Positions 35,848 through 49,725 of a stretch of DNA of 64,000 nt are shown piece by piece. The DNA is taken from assembly GCF_000328565.1 (NCBI RefSeq), contig NC_019966.1, forward strand, positions 5,952,001 to 6,016,000, given 5' to 3'. Every line of letters starts with the position of its first letter. Position 1 is the first letter of the stretch. The translations under genes and the position numbers were made by a program. Under the pieces are notes generated by a model that did not search any database, had not been told where the DNA came from, and worked only from the letters and a program-made list of their open reading frames with translations. Source of the stretch: Mycobacterium sp. JS623 (lineage in GTDB: Bacteria > Actinomycetota > Actinomycetes > Mycobacteriales > Mycobacteriaceae).

Positions 35848-36600
35848 ATGACTCACGCGATCACCGACATTGACCGCATGCCCCGCGGCGGGCCGGACGC
35901 CTCCTGCCTCGACCGGCTGTTGCAGACCGATCGCCCGGAGTATCTCGACCGCGATGATGTCGACGAGGGCGTGAAGCGCAGCGTCGTTCGCGCGTTGGAG
36001 TGGACCGGCGAATTCTTCGGCAACACCGAGAAGTTCGCGCGAATCGTGCTCGACGAGGTGGCCGACGTGGCTGACCCGAAGATCCTCGAATTGGGCTCCG
36101 GCCATGGCGGGCTGTCCCGCAAATTGCTCGAATGGCATCCGACCGCCGAGCTGACGGTGACCGATGTCGAGGAGCAATCCGTCAAGGCGATTCAGCAGAG
36201 CGACCTCGGTGGGCATCCGCGCGCAACGGTGCGTGAGATGGACGCGACCGCGATCGACTCGCCCGACGGGCATTTCGACCTCGCGGTGTTCGCGTTCTCC
36301 TTTCATCACCTGACGCCGACGCTGGCATCGCGGGTGTTCGCCGAGGGCACCCGCGTCGCCGACAAGCTGGTGGTCATCGACCTGCCGCGACCGCCGTCCC
36401 CGCTGCACCTCATCCGGCTGGCGGCCATGCTGCCGCTCGCACCGGTCGTGCCGTTTGTGCACGACGGCGTCATCAGCTCACTGCGTTGCTACAGCCCGTC
36501 CGCGCTGCGGGCGCTGGCCGCGCACGCCGATCCGCAAATCGAGGTGGAACTGCGCGGCGGGCTGATGAATCCGCAGGTCGCGGTGGCCAGCCGCCGATAG
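35848..36600 (+). CDS. Class I SAM-dependent methyltransferase
   Basis: A ~250-residue methyltransferase. Motif I is [18 protein letters not shown] (about residues 83-100) followed by the acidic DVEE loop and FSFHHLTPT near residue 155. The C-terminal part ([23 protein letters not shown]) is membrane-associating in character and typical of small-molecule methyltransferases. Start ATG at 35848 (MTHAITD) or 35839; neither has a strong ribosome site. Divergent from glpK; nine bases before the GCS2 gene. Confidence 0.8.
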   Translation: MTHAITDIDRMPRGGPDASCLDRLLQTDRPEYLDRDDVDEGVKRSVVRALEWTGEFFGNTEKFARIVLDEVADVADPKILELGSGHGGLSRKLLEWHPTAELTVTDVEEQSVKAIQQSDLGGHPRATVREMDATAIDSPDGHFDLAVFAFSFHHLTPTLASRVFAEGTRVADKLVVIDLPRPPSPLHLIRLAAMLPLAPVVPFVHDGVISSLRCYSPSALRALAAHADPQIEVELRGGLMNPQVAVASRR

Positions 36601-36609
36601 GCTGAGGCC

Positions 36610-38088
36610 GTGGGCGAAGAGGTTAAGCAGACCGACTTTTCTCGCGCACAGCGCCGCGAGTACCGGCGCAAGGTGCAGCTGTGTCTCGACGTGTTCGAGA
36701 CGATGCTGTCCCAGTCCAGTTTTGAGTTCGACCGGCCGCTGACCGGTATGGAAATCGAGTGCAATCTCGTCGACGGCGGTTATCAGCCCGCGATGAGCAA
36801 CCAAGAGGTGTTGGCGTCGATCGCCGATCCGGCCTACCAAACCGAATTGGGTGCCTACAACATCGAATTCAACGTTCCACCGCGGAGATTGCCCGGCCGC
36901 GCCGCGTTGGAACTGGAGGCCGATGTGCGGGCCAGCCTCAACGCCGCGGAAGCGAAGGCGAACTCGAACGGCGCGCACATCGTGATGATCGGCATCCTGC
37001 CGACGCTGATGCCCGAACACCTTTCGGGCGGATGGATGAGCGAGTCGACGCGCTACCAGGCGCTGGAGAACTCCATCTTCACCGCGCGCGGGGAGGACAT
37101 CCTGATCGACATCGCAGGGCCGGAACGACTCAGCCTGCAACTGGCCTCGATCGCGCCGGAGTCGGCGTGCACCAGCATGCAGCTGCACCTGCAGGTCTCC
37201 CCCGCCGGATTCGCGAACAACTGGAATGCGGCCCAGGTGATCGCAGGTCCCCAGCTAGCGCTCGGCGCCAACTCGCCGTACTTCTTCGGTCACCAGCTGT
37301 GGCCCGAGACGCGCATCGAGTTGTTCGCCCAAGCCACCGATACCCGCCCGGACGAGCTCAAGTCGCAGGGCGTCCGCCCGCGGGTGTGGTTCGGCGAGCG
37401 GTGGATCACGTCGATCTTCGACCTGTTCGAAGAGAACGTCCGCTATTTCCCGTCGCTGCTGCCCGAGCTGTCCGACGAAGATCCCGTCGCCGCACTCGGC
37501 GAGGGCTGCACCCCGCAGCTGGCCGAGCTGCGGCTGCACAACGGGACGATCTGGCGCTGGAACCGTCCGGTGTACGACGTCGTAGACGGTAAGCCGCACC
37601 TGCGCGTCGAGAACCGGGTGCTGCCCGCGGGGCCCACCGTTGTCGACATGTTGGCCAACGCGGCGTTCTACTACGGCATGCTGCGGACGCTGTCCGAAGA
37701 GGACCGGCCACTGTGGACAAAGATGAGTTTCGCTGCGGCGCAACATAATTTCGTTGCGTCCGCTGAGCACGGCATGGAGGCGCGGCTGTATTGGCCCGGT
37801 CTTGGCGAGGTGACGCCTGACGAGTTGGTGTTGCGCAAGCTGCTGCCGATGGCCGATGAAGGGCTGCGCCGCTGGGAGGTGGCAAGCGATGTGCGGGACC
37901 GGTATCTGGGTGTGATCGAAGGTCGCGCGAAGACGGGACGCAACGGCGCTTCGTGGCAAGTGGCTACGGTGCGGTCGTTGCAGGAGCGGGGCATGACGCG
38001 CCCCAATGCGCTGGCCGAGATGCTGCGGCTGTACTGCGAACGGATGCACAGCAACGAGCCCGTCCACACCTGGGACGGCCCGGACTAG
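36610..38088 (+). CDS. GCS2-family glutamate-cysteine ligase-like protein
   Basis: A 492-residue ATP-dependent carboxylate-amine ligase of the GCS2/YbdK superfamily, with GMEIECNLVDGG (Glu-rich metal/substrate motif) near residue 46 and HNGTIWRWNRPVYD and RVENRVLPAGPT later. It matches the Rv3698 position beside the egt cluster. It is distinct from EgtA in this window, so two gamma-glutamyl ligase-type genes lie within 6 kb; its own product is unknown. GTG start at 36610, ten bases before a methyltransferase gene downstream. Confidence 0.85.
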   Translation: MGEEVKQTDFSRAQRREYRRKVQLCLDVFETMLSQSSFEFDRPLTGMEIECNLVDGGYQPAMSNQEVLASIADPAYQTELGAYNIEFNVPPRRLPGRAALELEADVRASLNAAEAKANSNGAHIVMIGILPTLMPEHLSGGWMSESTRYQALENSIFTARGEDILIDIAGPERLSLQLASIAPESACTSMQLHLQVSPAGFANNWNAAQVIAGPQLALGANSPYFFGHQLWPETRIELFAQATDTRPDELKSQGVRPRVWFGERWITSIFDLFEENVRYFPSLLPELSDEDPVAALGEGCTPQLAELRLHNGTIWRWNRPVYDVVDGKPHLRVENRVLPAGPTVVDMLANAAFYYGMLRTLSEEDRPLWTKMSFAAAQHNFVASAEHGMEARLYWPGLGEVTPDELVLRKLLPMADEGLRRWEVASDVRDRYLGVIEGRAKTGRNGASWQVATVRSLQERGMTRPNALAEMLRLYCERMHSNEPVHTWDGPD

Positions 38089-38098
38089 GTTGGGAGCC

Positions 38099-38779
38099 AT
38101 GACATCTGACGAAGTGATGGATTGGGACGACGTGTATCGGGGCGAAGGACAGTTCCAAGGTCCGCCGCCGTGGAACATCGGCGAGCCACAGCCTGAATTG
38201 GCGGCGCTGCACCGCGACGGGAAGCTCCGCAGCGACGTGCTGGACGCCGGTTGTGGTCACGCCGAGCTGTCGCTCGCGTTGGCGGCCGACGGCTACACGG
38301 TGGTCGGCGTCGATCTCAGTCCCACCGCGATCGCCGCGGCCACCAAAGCTGCGCAGGAGCGAGGTCTGAACAATGTCTCGTTCGTCGAGGCCGACATCAC
38401 CAGCCTCACCGGATACGACGACCGTTTCAACACGGTCTTGGACAGCACGCTGTTCCACTCGCTGCCCGTCGAGGGCCGTGACGGCTATCTGCACTCCGTG
38501 CAGCGGGCCGCCGCGCCGGGTGCCTCCTACTACATCCTCGTATTCGCCAAGGGTGCTTTTCCCGCCGAGATGGAGCCCAAGCCAAACGAAGTCGACGAGG
38601 GTGAGCTGCGCGAGGCGGTGTCGAGGTACTGGGAGATCGACGAGATCCGGCCCGCGGCGATCCACGCCAACGCGATCGAAATCCCTGACGCACCGTTCGA
38701 GATGCCCCCGCATCCGACCGATGACAAGGGCCGGCTCATGTTTCCGGCGTACCTGCTAACGGCCCACAAGACCGGCTAG
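38099..38779 (+). CDS. SAM-dependent methyltransferase, Rv3699-like
   Basis: A 226-residue class I methyltransferase with DAGCGHAELSLALAADGY (motif I), GVDLSPTAIAAA and LDSTLFHSLPVEGR. The N-terminal WDDVYRGEGQFQGPPPWNIGEPQPEL is typical of the TPMT/TehB-like group that can methylate thiols, selenium or thioether metabolites. Adjacent to the ergothioneine operon (which it faces), but ergothioneine synthesis already has EgtD, so a separate substrate is likely. Stop is directly next to the egtE stop. Confidence 0.85.
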   Translation: MTSDEVMDWDDVYRGEGQFQGPPPWNIGEPQPELAALHRDGKLRSDVLDAGCGHAELSLALAADGYTVVGVDLSPTAIAAATKAAQERGLNNVSFVEADITSLTGYDDRFNTVLDSTLFHSLPVEGRDGYLHSVQRAAAPGASYYILVFAKGAFPAEMEPKPNEVDEGELREAVSRYWEIDEIRPAAIHANAIEIPDAPFEMPPHPTDDKGRLMFPAYLLTAHKTG

Positions 38780-39919
38780 TCACGCGTTGGCGGTCGCGAC
38801 AGCGAGGGCCTCTGCGAACTGGTCGAGGTCCTCGGCTGTCGTGTCGACATGCGGCGACGCCCGCAGCACCGGGGTCGTCATCTCGAACGGTGCGCGCTGC
38901 AGCTCCGCGTACGTGGTGACGATGCCGCGCTCCGCGATCAGCCACGCGCGCACCCGCTGCGGGTCGGCGCCATCGACGGGTGCCAACGTGGTGATCGCGG
39001 TCGGCTCGTCGACCGGCTCGACCACCCGCCAGCCCTTGACATCCGCGAGCGCCGTGCGTGTCATCCGGCCGACACGGGCGAGCCCGTCGCGGACCTTGTC
39101 CGGCCTGGCAGCCAGATGCTCGCCCAATGCGACCGAATAGCCAACGCGTGCAGCGACATTCGTCTCACCCAGATCCAGGGATTGCATCACCGGGATCGGC
39201 AACCCCCATTCCGGCGGGGGCAGGCGCGGCCGCAACCGCTTGGCGAGTTCGGGATGAACCGCGAGCGCACCGACACCACGCGGACCTGCGATCCATTTGC
39301 GCGACGAGCTGTAAATGGCTGCGGCGCCGACCGCGCAGTCGAGATGCCCGAGTGCCTGCGCAGCATCCACCACCAGCGGCACGCCAAGATCGCGGCATAC
39401 GTCGGCCATTTCGGCCAGCGGCTGGGCCAGCCCGCGGTGGCTGGCCAGCGGTGTGAGGTGAACGAGGGCGGGCGCATCGTGGGCCAGTTGCCGCGCGGCG
39501 TCGTCGATCGAGAGCCTGCCGAGATCGTCGGCGGGCAGTGCACTGATCCGAAATCCGTTGGCGGCCATGACAGCAAGGTTTGGACCATATTCGCCGGGCA
39601 GACACGCGATGCTGCGTTCGCCGGGCCAACTGCTGAGCAGAATGTCGAGTGCGTTGTTGGAGCCGGTGGTGAACACGACGTCGGTGCCGGTCAGTCCGGT
39701 GAGTACGCCGATCGCCGCGCGGCCTGCGTCGAGCACGGGCGCGGCGGCATCTGCAGCGACGTACCCACCGACCTCCGCCTCGTGCCTGGCATGCTGCGCT
39801 GCCGCGTCGATGACCGCGAAGCTCTGCCGCGAGCAGGCTCCGCTGTCGAGATGCAGGCCGGCGACCTTCGGCCTGGCCACCCGCCACTGCTCAGCTAGTA
39901 CGACGGTCGGTTCTGGCAC
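38780..39919 (-). CDS. egtE: Ergothioneine C-S lyase EgtE
   Basis: A 379-residue fold-type I PLP enzyme that cleaves hercynylcysteine sulfoxide to ergothioneine. The PLP aspartate lies in [12 protein letters not shown] (Asp185) and the Schiff-base Lys208 in [13 protein letters not shown]. The SGACSRQS and [14 protein letters not shown] segments are typical of EgtE. Last gene of the egt operon, 47 bases after egtD. The gap contains no obvious terminator. Confidence 0.92.
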   Translation of the reverse strand: MPEPTVVLAEQWRVARPKVAGLHLDSGACSRQSFAVIDAAAQHARHEAEVGGYVAADAAAPVLDAGRAAIGVLTGLTGTDVVFTTGSNNALDILLSSWPGERSIACLPGEYGPNLAVMAANGFRISALPADDLGRLSIDDAARQLAHDAPALVHLTPLASHRGLAQPLAEMADVCRDLGVPLVVDAAQALGHLDCAVGAAAIYSSSRKWIAGPRGVGALAVHPELAKRLRPRLPPPEWGLPIPVMQSLDLGETNVAARVGYSVALGEHLAARPDKVRDGLARVGRMTRTALADVKGWRVVEPVDEPTAITTLAPVDGADPQRVRAWLIAERGIVTTYAELQRAPFEMTTPVLRASPHVDTTAEDLDQFAEALAVATANA

Positions 39920-39966
39920 TCGCTGCGCTCCTCACTCGTCCCTCGCCGCTCCGCCACCTCCGCAAC

Positions 39967-40932
39967 TCATTTCGTCGATAGGGACAGCCCGAAGTCACCT
40001 GCGGGGTCGGTCCACCAATGCGTACGCCGCAGGCCTGCCGCGGCCAGTTCGGCCTCCACACCGTCGGGCCGGAACTTGCAGGACACCTCGGTGAGCATCT
40101 CCTCGCCCGCAGCGAAGTCAACGGTCAGATCCAGCCCGGCGATCCGGACCCGTTGCGCCGTCGATGCCCGCAGCCACATCTCGATGCGTTCCTCGTCGGA
40201 GTTCCACTTCGCCACGTGTTCGAAGGCGTCGAGATCGAAGTCGGCGTCGAGTTCCCGATTGACCACCGCCAGCACGTTGCGGTTGAACTGCGCCGTGACC
40301 CCCGCGCTGTCGTCGTACGCACGCACCAATCGATCGGTGTCCTTGACGAGGTCGGTGCCAAGCAAAAGAGTGTCGCCGGGCTGCAGCGTATCCGCGAGCG
40401 TGGAGAGGAAATCGGTTCGCGGGCCGGGCGTCAGGTTGCCGACCGTCGAACCGAGGAACACCACCAACCGTCGGCCGACGCGCGGGATCTTGCCGAGATG
40501 CTCCTCGAAATCGCCACATACCGCATCGATTTCGATGCCTGGGTACTCGCTTCCTATCGCCGACCCGGCCGCGTTGAGCACGCTGGAGTCGACGTCGAAC
40601 GGGATGAATCGGTGCAGGGCTCCGCTGTCGCGCAATGCGTCCAGCAGCATGCGCGTCTTCTCCGATGTACCGCTGCCGAGCTCGACCAGCGTGTCGGCGC
40701 CCGACGCGGCTGCGATCTCCGCCGACCGGGCCCGCAGGATTTGCGCCTCCGCACGGGTCGGGTAGTACTCGGGCAGCCGGGTGATCTGGTCGAACAGGTC
40801 GCTGCCGACCGAATCATAGAACCACTTGGGCGGCAACGACTTCGGTGTCTGCGCCAAGCCGGCGCGGACATCTCGGCGCAGTGCCTGCGCGGCCGAGTCG
40901 GCAGCCAGGTAGTTGGACAGCGACAGGGTCAT
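39967..40932 (-). CDS. egtD: L-histidine N-alpha-methyltransferase EgtD
   Basis: A 321-residue SAM methyltransferase that trimethylates histidine to hercynine, the committed ergothioneine step. Visible hallmarks: [55 protein letters not shown] and EMWLRAS. The length and all motifs fit the DUF2260/EgtD family. The ATG overlaps the egtC stop by four bases. Confidence 0.96.
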   Translation of the reverse strand: MTLSLSNYLAADSAAQALRRDVRAGLAQTPKSLPPKWFYDSVGSDLFDQITRLPEYYPTRAEAQILRARSAEIAAASGADTLVELGSGTSEKTRMLLDALRDSGALHRFIPFDVDSSVLNAAGSAIGSEYPGIEIDAVCGDFEEHLGKIPRVGRRLVVFLGSTVGNLTPGPRTDFLSTLADTLQPGDTLLLGTDLVKDTDRLVRAYDDSAGVTAQFNRNVLAVVNRELDADFDLDAFEHVAKWNSDEERIEMWLRASTAQRVRIAGLDLTVDFAAGEEMLTEVSCKFRPDGVEAELAAAGLRRTHWWTDPAGDFGLSLSTK

Positions 40933-41621
40933 TGAGAGCCCTTCAGGGGGATCAGGTCGACGCGAGGCCCCTCGACCACGACGAGATGGCGGTCGGGGAT
41001 TTCCTGCCAGTCGGGGTTGTCGTCATATGGTTCGCTGGCCAGAACCACGCCGTCGTCTCGACGCAATACCGACAGGGTGTCGCCCCACGTGGTGGCGCGG
41101 AGTTCAGATCCGTTGCCCGCCAGGATGTTCAGCCGGGCATTGGGGTCGGCGGCGGCAACCTCGACGATCGTGTCGCCGAGTGCGTCGAGGCCTCGCTCGA
41201 AAATCAGTGCGGCCAGCAGTGCGCTGTCGACGGTCGATTCTGCTTTCGAGGACAACGGCAACACGCCGCGGTCGACGAGGCCGTTGTGCGACAACAGCCA
41301 TTGGCCATCACTGAACGGTGCCGACGCCGACGGTTCGATCGGCATGCCGATACTCGCCGAACGCACCGCTGCGACAACGCAATTGCTGCGCAATGCGGGC
41401 GCCACGGAGGCGAACGACGCGTCACCCCACAGCGGTGCGGCGCTGCGCCACCGCCGCGCCACACCATTGTCGAAAAAGCCGACGCCCCAGCCGTCCGCGT
41501 TCATCAGGCCGTGCTTTTGCCGCCGAGGAGCATACGACTGGACCAGCAGGCCCGACGCGGGCTCCAGCACAAGCGACGCGATCGATTGCGGGTCGCCGAG
41601 CCAGCCGAGATGCCGGCACAT
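40929..41621 (-). CDS. egtC: Gamma-glutamyl-hercynylcysteine sulfoxide amidohydrolase EgtC
   Basis: A 230-residue class II glutamine-amidotransferase-type hydrolase. The N-terminal nucleophile Cys2 (MCRHLGWLG) is exposed after Met removal. [14 protein letters not shown] and LLSHNGLVD are family motifs. It removes glutamate from the EgtB product. The ATG shares its A with the egtB stop (TGATG); a longer in-frame extension into egtB is ruled out because Cys2 would be buried. Confidence 0.94.
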   Translation of the reverse strand: MCRHLGWLGDPQSIASLVLEPASGLLVQSYAPRRQKHGLMNADGWGVGFFDNGVARRWRSAAPLWGDASFASVAPALRSNCVVAAVRSASIGMPIEPSASAPFSDGQWLLSHNGLVDRGVLPLSSKAESTVDSALLAALIFERGLDALGDTIVEVAAADPNARLNILAGNGSELRATTWGDTLSVLRRDDGVVLASEPYDDNPDWQEIPDRHLVVVEGPRVDLIPLKGSQ

Positions 41622-42895
41622 CAGGCGTCCCACGCCAAGCGCACGCCGGAAAAGATCTGTCGCCGGATCGGGTGGTCCCAGTTGCGGAAGCTCGGCCGCA
41701 GAATGGCCTGCGCCACCGCCCATGACCCGCCGCGCAACACTTTGTAGTCGCCGTCGAAGAAGGGCTGGGAGTACTGCTCATAGAGCATGGGCGTGAAACC
41801 GGGCCACGGCCGCAGCGGCGACGTCGTCCACTCCCACACGTCGCCGAGCATCTGTTCGGCACCGTATGCCGATGCGCTTGCCGGGTACGCGCCGGCGGGT
41901 GCCGGACGCAGCGCGTCGCCGCCGAGATTCGCCAGATGTTCAGTGGGTTCTGTTGTGCCCCAAGGGAATCGGCGGCGCTTACCTGCCGCGGGATCCCAGG
42001 CGGCCGCCTTCTCCCACTCCTCTTCGGTTGGCAAGCGCGCACCGGCCCACGCCGCGTACGCCTCGGCCTCGAAGTAGGTGACGTGCTGCACTGGTTCGTG
42101 GGCGGGGATCTCCTCGACGTGCCCGAAGCGGGTGCGGGTGCCGTCGGCGTTCCAGAACTGCGGCGCGCTGAGCCCCGCCTCCTGCCGATGCCGCCAGCCG
42201 CGCTCCGACCACCAGCGCTGCTGTTCGTAGCCACCGTCATCGATGAACTGCCGCCACTCGCCGTTGGTCACCGGCACCCGGCCAATGCGGAAGGCCGGCA
42301 CGTCCACCACATGTGCGGGTCGCTCGTTGTCCAGCGAGTGCGGTTCGCTGACCGCGTCGACGCCGAGGACGAATTCCCCTGCCGGAACCAGAACCGATGT
42401 CCCGACTATGTCCGAACGGCCCGGTGGCAGCGCTGATCCGGCGCTCAACAGCGGCGGACCCGTCCGAAGATTCAGCGCCTGCAGCATGGTTTCGTCGTGC
42501 TGGTTCTCATGGCTGATCACCAAGCCGAAGGTGAAACCGGCGTCGTCATCGGGTAGCGCATCCAATGTGTCGAGCACCTTGTCGCGTACCGTGCGGCAGT
42601 AAGCGCGGGCGTTCGACGGCGGTAGCAGGGGTAGATTCACCCGGCTGGCACGGGAATTCACGAACGCGTCGTAACACCGCTCGACTTGCGGCTCGAGCAA
42701 TCCGGGCCTGTCGGCATTGTTACCGCGTAGCAGCCACAGCTCCTCCTGCCATCCAATGTGTGCCAGGTCCCACACCAGCGGGCTCATCAACGCGTCGTAT
42801 TGCCGGTGCAGTTCGGCGTCGTCGAAATCGACGAGCCGCAACGTGCGGTCCCTTGCCTTGGTGAGCTCACGCGCGAGCGTTTCGCGAGCGGTCAC
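41621..42895 (-). CDS. egtB: Iron(II)-dependent sulfoxide synthase EgtB
   Basis: A 424-residue enzyme that joins gamma-glutamylcysteine and hercynine with O2. The DinB-like N-terminal domain supplies three iron histidines: His46 in LAHIGW and His129/His133 in HENQH. The C-terminal FGE-sulfatase-like domain contains [23 protein letters not shown] and VLRGGSWA. The GTG at 42895 overlaps the egtA stop by four bases and starts [16 protein letters not shown]. Confidence 0.95.
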   Translation of the reverse strand: MTARETLARELTKARDRTLRLVDFDDAELHRQYDALMSPLVWDLAHIGWQEELWLLRGNNADRPGLLEPQVERCYDAFVNSRASRVNLPLLPPSNARAYCRTVRDKVLDTLDALPDDDAGFTFGLVISHENQHDETMLQALNLRTGPPLLSAGSALPPGRSDIVGTSVLVPAGEFVLGVDAVSEPHSLDNERPAHVVDVPAFRIGRVPVTNGEWRQFIDDGGYEQQRWWSERGWRHRQEAGLSAPQFWNADGTRTRFGHVEEIPAHEPVQHVTYFEAEAYAAWAGARLPTEEEWEKAAAWDPAAGKRRRFPWGTTEPTEHLANLGGDALRPAPAGAYPASASAYGAEQMLGDVWEWTTSPLRPWPGFTPMLYEQYSQPFFDGDYKVLRGGSWAVAQAILRPSFRNWDHPIRRQIFSGVRLAWDA

Positions 42896-44187
42896 AACTC
42901 CCCTTGCGCCAGTTGGGTGATCGCGGTGGCGATCCCGTATTTGACTGCCCGGTCGGAGAAATCGTCGGCCGGACAGCGTCCTGTCTCGACCGAACGCACC
43001 AACTGCTGCATCGATTCCTCGATCTCGGTTGGCGCACGTTCGGCGGCGGTCTGCACACAGCGCATCGCCGCGTCGCGCAGCCGCCGGTCGCCGAGACCGA
43101 TCTGGGCGGCCCGGTCCCATGCCATGGCCACCGACTCGGTGGCTTCGGCGGCGATGTCGGCGGCCACTGGGTCGTCGAGCAGGGTGACGAGGGTGAACAC
43201 CACGGCAGGCCAGACATCGTCGGGCAGGCTGTCGAGATAGCGGATCTCCAGCCAGCGCCGCGGCCGCACGGGCGGGAACAGCGTGGTCAGGTGGTAGTCG
43301 AGGTCGGCCTGCGTAGGCCCGCGACCGCCGAGCAGCACCCGGCCGTCAGCCCAGTCCGCGAACGGCACCCAGTCCGTCACGGGAACCGCATCCATCTCTG
43401 GACTCGGATGAACCAGCATCACTGGCGCCTTCATCGCATAGCGCGCCCACTCAGCGGCCGGGTCGTCGCCGTTGGTGCCGAGGATCGGGCCGCAACGCGC
43501 CGAGTCCAGCTGGCTCCATACCCGCTGGCGTGTCGACTGCCAGCCGGTGAACTGACCGCCCAGCAGTGGCGAGTTGGCGGCAATCGCGATCATCGTCGGA
43601 CCAAGCGCGTGCGCCAGCCGCACCCGATCCGCCCAGCCGTTCTGCGGGCCCGCATCCAGGTTTACCTGCACCGACGCCGTCGATGTCATCATCGCCGCGC
43701 CCGCTTCGCCGGTCTGGCTGGCGGTGAAGAACTGTTCCATCGCCAGGTACCGGTCGCCCGGGTTTACCCGCTTGGCCGGGCGCAGCGGGTCGGCGCCAAG
43801 GAGCACCAGACCCAGGCCGGCCTGCGCGAACGCCGAACGTAGCGTCGCCCGGTCGGCCGTCATCGCGGCGATGGCGGCGACGGGGTTGTCCATCGGCGGA
43901 CCGGACAACTCGACCGCGCCGCCGGGTTCGACGGTGATCGAGCTGCCGCCGGGCAACGACGGCACCCGTGCGATGGCGTTCTTCAGCTCGGCCCAGTCCG
44001 GGCGGCGCATGGGGTCGGCGATGTCGAAACAATGCGCCTCGACTTCGAGGCCGACTTTTCCGACCGGACCGTCGGCCAGACACGTTTCACCGATGTGCTG
44101 GGCGGCGTCATATGCACTGGTCAGCGCTGCCATATCGGCATTACAGGGGTGGGCGTCATCCACCTCGGACGCCATGGCGAAGGTCAT
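42892..44187 (-). CDS. egtA: Glutamate-cysteine ligase EgtA
   Basis: A 431-residue ATP-dependent ligase forming gamma-glutamylcysteine for EgtB. GCS2-type motifs include [13 protein letters not shown] near residue 44 and [12 protein letters not shown] near residue 87, with [14 protein letters not shown] later. First gene of egtABCDE, so the promoter lies upstream between 44188 and 44310. Start ATG at 44187 has a ggaag-like site; another ATG four codons on is possible. Confidence 0.93.
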   Translation of the reverse strand: MTFAMASEVDDAHPCNADMAALTSAYDAAQHIGETCLADGPVGKVGLEVEAHCFDIADPMRRPDWAELKNAIARVPSLPGGSSITVEPGGAVELSGPPMDNPVAAIAAMTADRATLRSAFAQAGLGLVLLGADPLRPAKRVNPGDRYLAMEQFFTASQTGEAGAAMMTSTASVQVNLDAGPQNGWADRVRLAHALGPTMIAIAANSPLLGGQFTGWQSTRQRVWSQLDSARCGPILGTNGDDPAAEWARYAMKAPVMLVHPSPEMDAVPVTDWVPFADWADGRVLLGGRGPTQADLDYHLTTLFPPVRPRRWLEIRYLDSLPDDVWPAVVFTLVTLLDDPVAADIAAEATESVAMAWDRAAQIGLGDRRLRDAAMRCVQTAAERAPTEIEESMQQLVRSVETGRCPADDFSDRAVKYGIATAITQLAQGEL

Positions 44188-44310
44188 GTCTTCCGGCCCC
44201 TTCCGGGTAGGGAACGATCGCGGCCTTCACTCCATCTTCCAGAGCGCACCGACAAAGTCTCGCGATTTTCCGATGACGGGTTCGTGACGTGTACCCGAAA
44301 TCGTTGCCGG

Positions 44311-44952
44311 CTACTGCCCCAGCGTGTTCTGCATCGCCCCGGCCAGCACGTTCACCGCAGGCCCACCGTTGCCAGATTGACAGACTTTCGCCTGCAGCAG
44401 AACGTTCTCGCGCTTGCGGGTGGTGGTGAAGCAGCGCCGATCGGTACCGGCCTCCTGTTTCACCCAGTCGGCGTCGGTCGCGCTGGCCGGTCCACCGGTA
44501 AACGTCCACACCTGAGTGGTGAAGTTGTCCAGGTGCATCGCGGTGGTCTGGCCGTTGCAGCCTGCGGTGCGGTCGACGACCCGGTGGAATGCCCGATCGG
44601 CCGCATCGTTGGTGGCGAACACACCGACGGCCTGATTGACGAAGTGGGTCTGGTCGTTGTCGGCCGTCTGCGCCACCGCGCCGTTGAACGAGGCCAGGTC
44701 CGGATCGAGATACACCTCCGGCAGCCCGATGTCGGCCCAGTTGTTGCAGGCCGGCTCGTCGACGTAATACGACTGGACCGGATCGGTGTATGTCCACGCG
44801 AATCGCATTGGCGCGCCGACGATATTGCTCACCGAGCCCTTGCCCATCACGGCGTAATTCACCACGCCGGGGTCGGACGGACGGGCTTGTGCCGGTGCGG
44901 CCAGTGATAAACCAACGGCCAGACCGACGCCTACCGCTGCGGCGATCCGCAC
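44311..44952 (-). CDS. Secreted PknH-sensor-like protein
   Basis: A 213-residue exported protein. A Sec signal peptide (MRIAAAVGVGLAVGLSLAAP) ends near AQA; there is no lipobox. The mature part resembles the extracytoplasmic PknH sensor domain, with four cysteines in ACNNW, AGCNG, RRCFT and KVCQS likely forming two disulfides, and the phrases AVGVFATNDAADRAF and QAKVCQSGN. From memory it matches Rv3705c. It may bind a ligand in the envelope. Three bases after the Ohr/OsmC gene's stop, so transcripts may be shared. Confidence 0.85.
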   Translation of the reverse strand: MRIAAAVGVGLAVGLSLAAPAQARPSDPGVVNYAVMGKGSVSNIVGAPMRFAWTYTDPVQSYYVDEPACNNWADIGLPEVYLDPDLASFNGAVAQTADNDQTHFVNQAVGVFATNDAADRAFHRVVDRTAGCNGQTTAMHLDNFTTQVWTFTGGPASATDADWVKQEAGTDRRCFTTTRKRENVLLQAKVCQSGNGGPAVNVLAGAMQNTLGQ

Positions 44953-44955
44953 CCC

Positions 44956-45384
44956 CTAGACCTTCGCCGACTGCGTGACGTCGATATTGCCGCGAGTGGC
45001 CTTGGAGTACGGGCAGACCTGGTGCGCCTGGTTCATCAGATCGTCGGCCGCGCCCTGCTCGAGGCCGGGCAGGTAGCCGATCAGGTGAGCGTTGATCCCG
45101 AAGCCTCCCTCAGGATCCTTGCCGAACCCGACCTGCGCGGTGATGCCGCTCGCGTCGTCCAGGGCGATCTTGTTGTTGCGCGCGACAAGTCGAAGTGCGC
45201 CGAGGAAGCAGGCCGCGTATCCGGCCGAGAACAACTGCTCGGGGTTGGTGCCCTCGCCGTTGCCGCCGGCTTCCTTCGGCATGCGGGTGTCGAGATCGAT
45301 TCTGCCGTCAGACGACTTCACGTGGCCGTCGCGGCCGCCCCCGGTTGCGGTTGACTCAGCGGTGAAAACGACTTCGATGCTCAT
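44956..45384 (-). CDS. Organic hydroperoxide resistance protein (Ohr/OsmC family)
   Basis: A 142-residue thiol peroxidase of the Ohr group. Two catalytic cysteines are seen in GYAACFLGAL (peroxidatic, near residue 61) and HQVCPYS (resolving, near residue 126), with the paired Arg in DTRMPKEAGG. The ATG at 45384 gives MSIEVVFTAEST, the normal Ohr start; a longer frame upstream is not conserved. Near egt genes, it fits an oxidative-stress neighbourhood. A strong hairpin lies just upstream, which ends the previous minus-strand gene. Confidence 0.9.
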   Translation of the reverse strand: MSIEVVFTAESTATGGGRDGHVKSSDGRIDLDTRMPKEAGGNGEGTNPEQLFSAGYAACFLGALRLVARNNKIALDDASGITAQVGFGKDPEGGFGINAHLIGYLPGLEQGAADDLMNQAHQVCPYSKATRGNIDVTQSAKV

Positions 45385-45420
45385 GGGCTTGATCATGCCA
45401 GCCAGACCGACAACGGCAAG

Positions 45421-45449
45421 ATGCCCCGGTCGAGGGGTGACCGGGGCAT
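45421..45449 (-). terminator. Strong hairpin terminator
   Basis: atgccccggtc and gaccggggcat form a perfect 11-bp stem around a 7-base loop. It follows the stop (45467) of the His/Pro-rich membrane gene on the minus strand and separates it from the Ohr gene. No T tract follows. Confidence 0.75.
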
Positions 45450-45466
45450 CCTGAGGTGACAAGTAG

Positions 45467-45886
45467 TTACGACGGGCGCGGTGACGTGGTGCTCGGAGCG
45501 CCCGGCTGTTGGGGTCCGGGCCCCTGCGGTCCTTGGAAGTTCGGGCCACCGGGTCCCATCGGGGGGAAGGGACGTTCGAAGTCGCCGCGCGGCCCCATCG
45601 GGAACATCGGCGGCGGTCCCTTGTGCATGACGCCGAATTCGCGATGGCCGTCGCCGTGGTGCCAGCCGCGATGACCGCCGGAGTGCGCACCGAGGATGAA
45701 GCCGGAGAAGAAGACGACCGCGACGATGAAGACGACGCCCGCCACGATGCCGACCCAGGCAGCGGCTGCGGTGAGCCGGCTGTGGCGTCGGGGCTCGTCG
45801 ACGACTGCGGGTTGGGCGACGGCCGGCGGTTCGGCGGTGGCGACGGGGCCGGTCGCAGGTTCAGAAGACGACGTTGTTTCGCTCAT
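45467..45886 (-). CDS. Pro/His/Gly-rich single-helix membrane protein
   Basis: A 139-residue protein with a disordered Ala/Pro N-terminus, one transmembrane helix at about residues 43-67, then HSGGHRGWHHGDGHREFG, a histidine cluster possibly binding metal, and a Pro/Gly-rich tail with Phe-Pro-Met repeats. Rv3706c-type proline-rich mycobacterial proteins occupy this position. Start ATG at 45886 (MSETTSSS); an ATG four codons earlier is possible. Confidence 0.75.
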   Translation of the reverse strand: MSETTSSSEPATGPVATAEPPAVAQPAVVDEPRRHSRLTAAAAWVGIVAGVVFIVAVVFFSGFILGAHSGGHRGWHHGDGHREFGVMHKGPPPMFPMGPRGDFERPFPPMGPGGPNFQGPQGPGPQQPGAPSTTSPRPS

Positions 45887-46113
45887 GAATTCGAGCATGC
45901 AAGCGATGTCGATGTGTCTGTCTTGAATTAGTTATGAATCCGCTGTGAATAGCTGAGCAGCTGGGTTGAAATCGGATGCATCGTCAATGGCGTCGGCCAC
46001 GGCGGTTTCTTTCGCGTGGTGCGCGGTAGTACCTCCATCAGAGATCATTCATGCCCTCCCTCGCAAAGAGATGCAAGGATTCGCCGCGGCGTGGCGCGGG
46101 TACAGGTGCAGGC
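45887..46113. other. Intergenic region, no convincing gene
   Basis: Upstream of the proline-rich gene and downstream of nothing on the plus strand. I see only short chance frames. It should contain the promoter of the minus-strand gene ending at 45467. Confidence 0.4.
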
Positions 46114-46229
46114 ATGGACAGCGACACGATCCTCGCGCTGTCGGGCTTGATGGGCCTGGCAGTCGCCGCGCTCACTGGTGCACTGTGGGGCACCCCGTTG
46201 GTGACGACGCCATTGGGGTGGCTTCTGAG

Positions 46230-46233
<4 letters not shown>
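46114..46233 (+). CDS. Possible 39-residue membrane peptide
   Basis: MDSDTILALSGLMGLAVAAL... is a single hydrophobic helix with a polar N-terminus, and aggtgcagg precedes the ATG. It ends four bases into the convergent DUF4185 gene, a spacing common for real genes here. Too short to be certain. Confidence 0.3.
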
Positions 46234-49644
<3,411 letters not shown>

Positions 49645-49725
49645 TGTTAAACCCTTTCGCGGGCGAGGTTCATCTAAGAATAAGGGGTCTGCGCACACCA
49701 TTTACTCCGCCGGTAGCGTCAGGAT

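Noticed and set aside
35803-36462. A 220-codon N-terminal extension of glycerol kinase
   Set aside because: It is antisense to a methyltransferase with clear SAM motifs, and GlpK proteins start at the [11 protein letters not shown] position.
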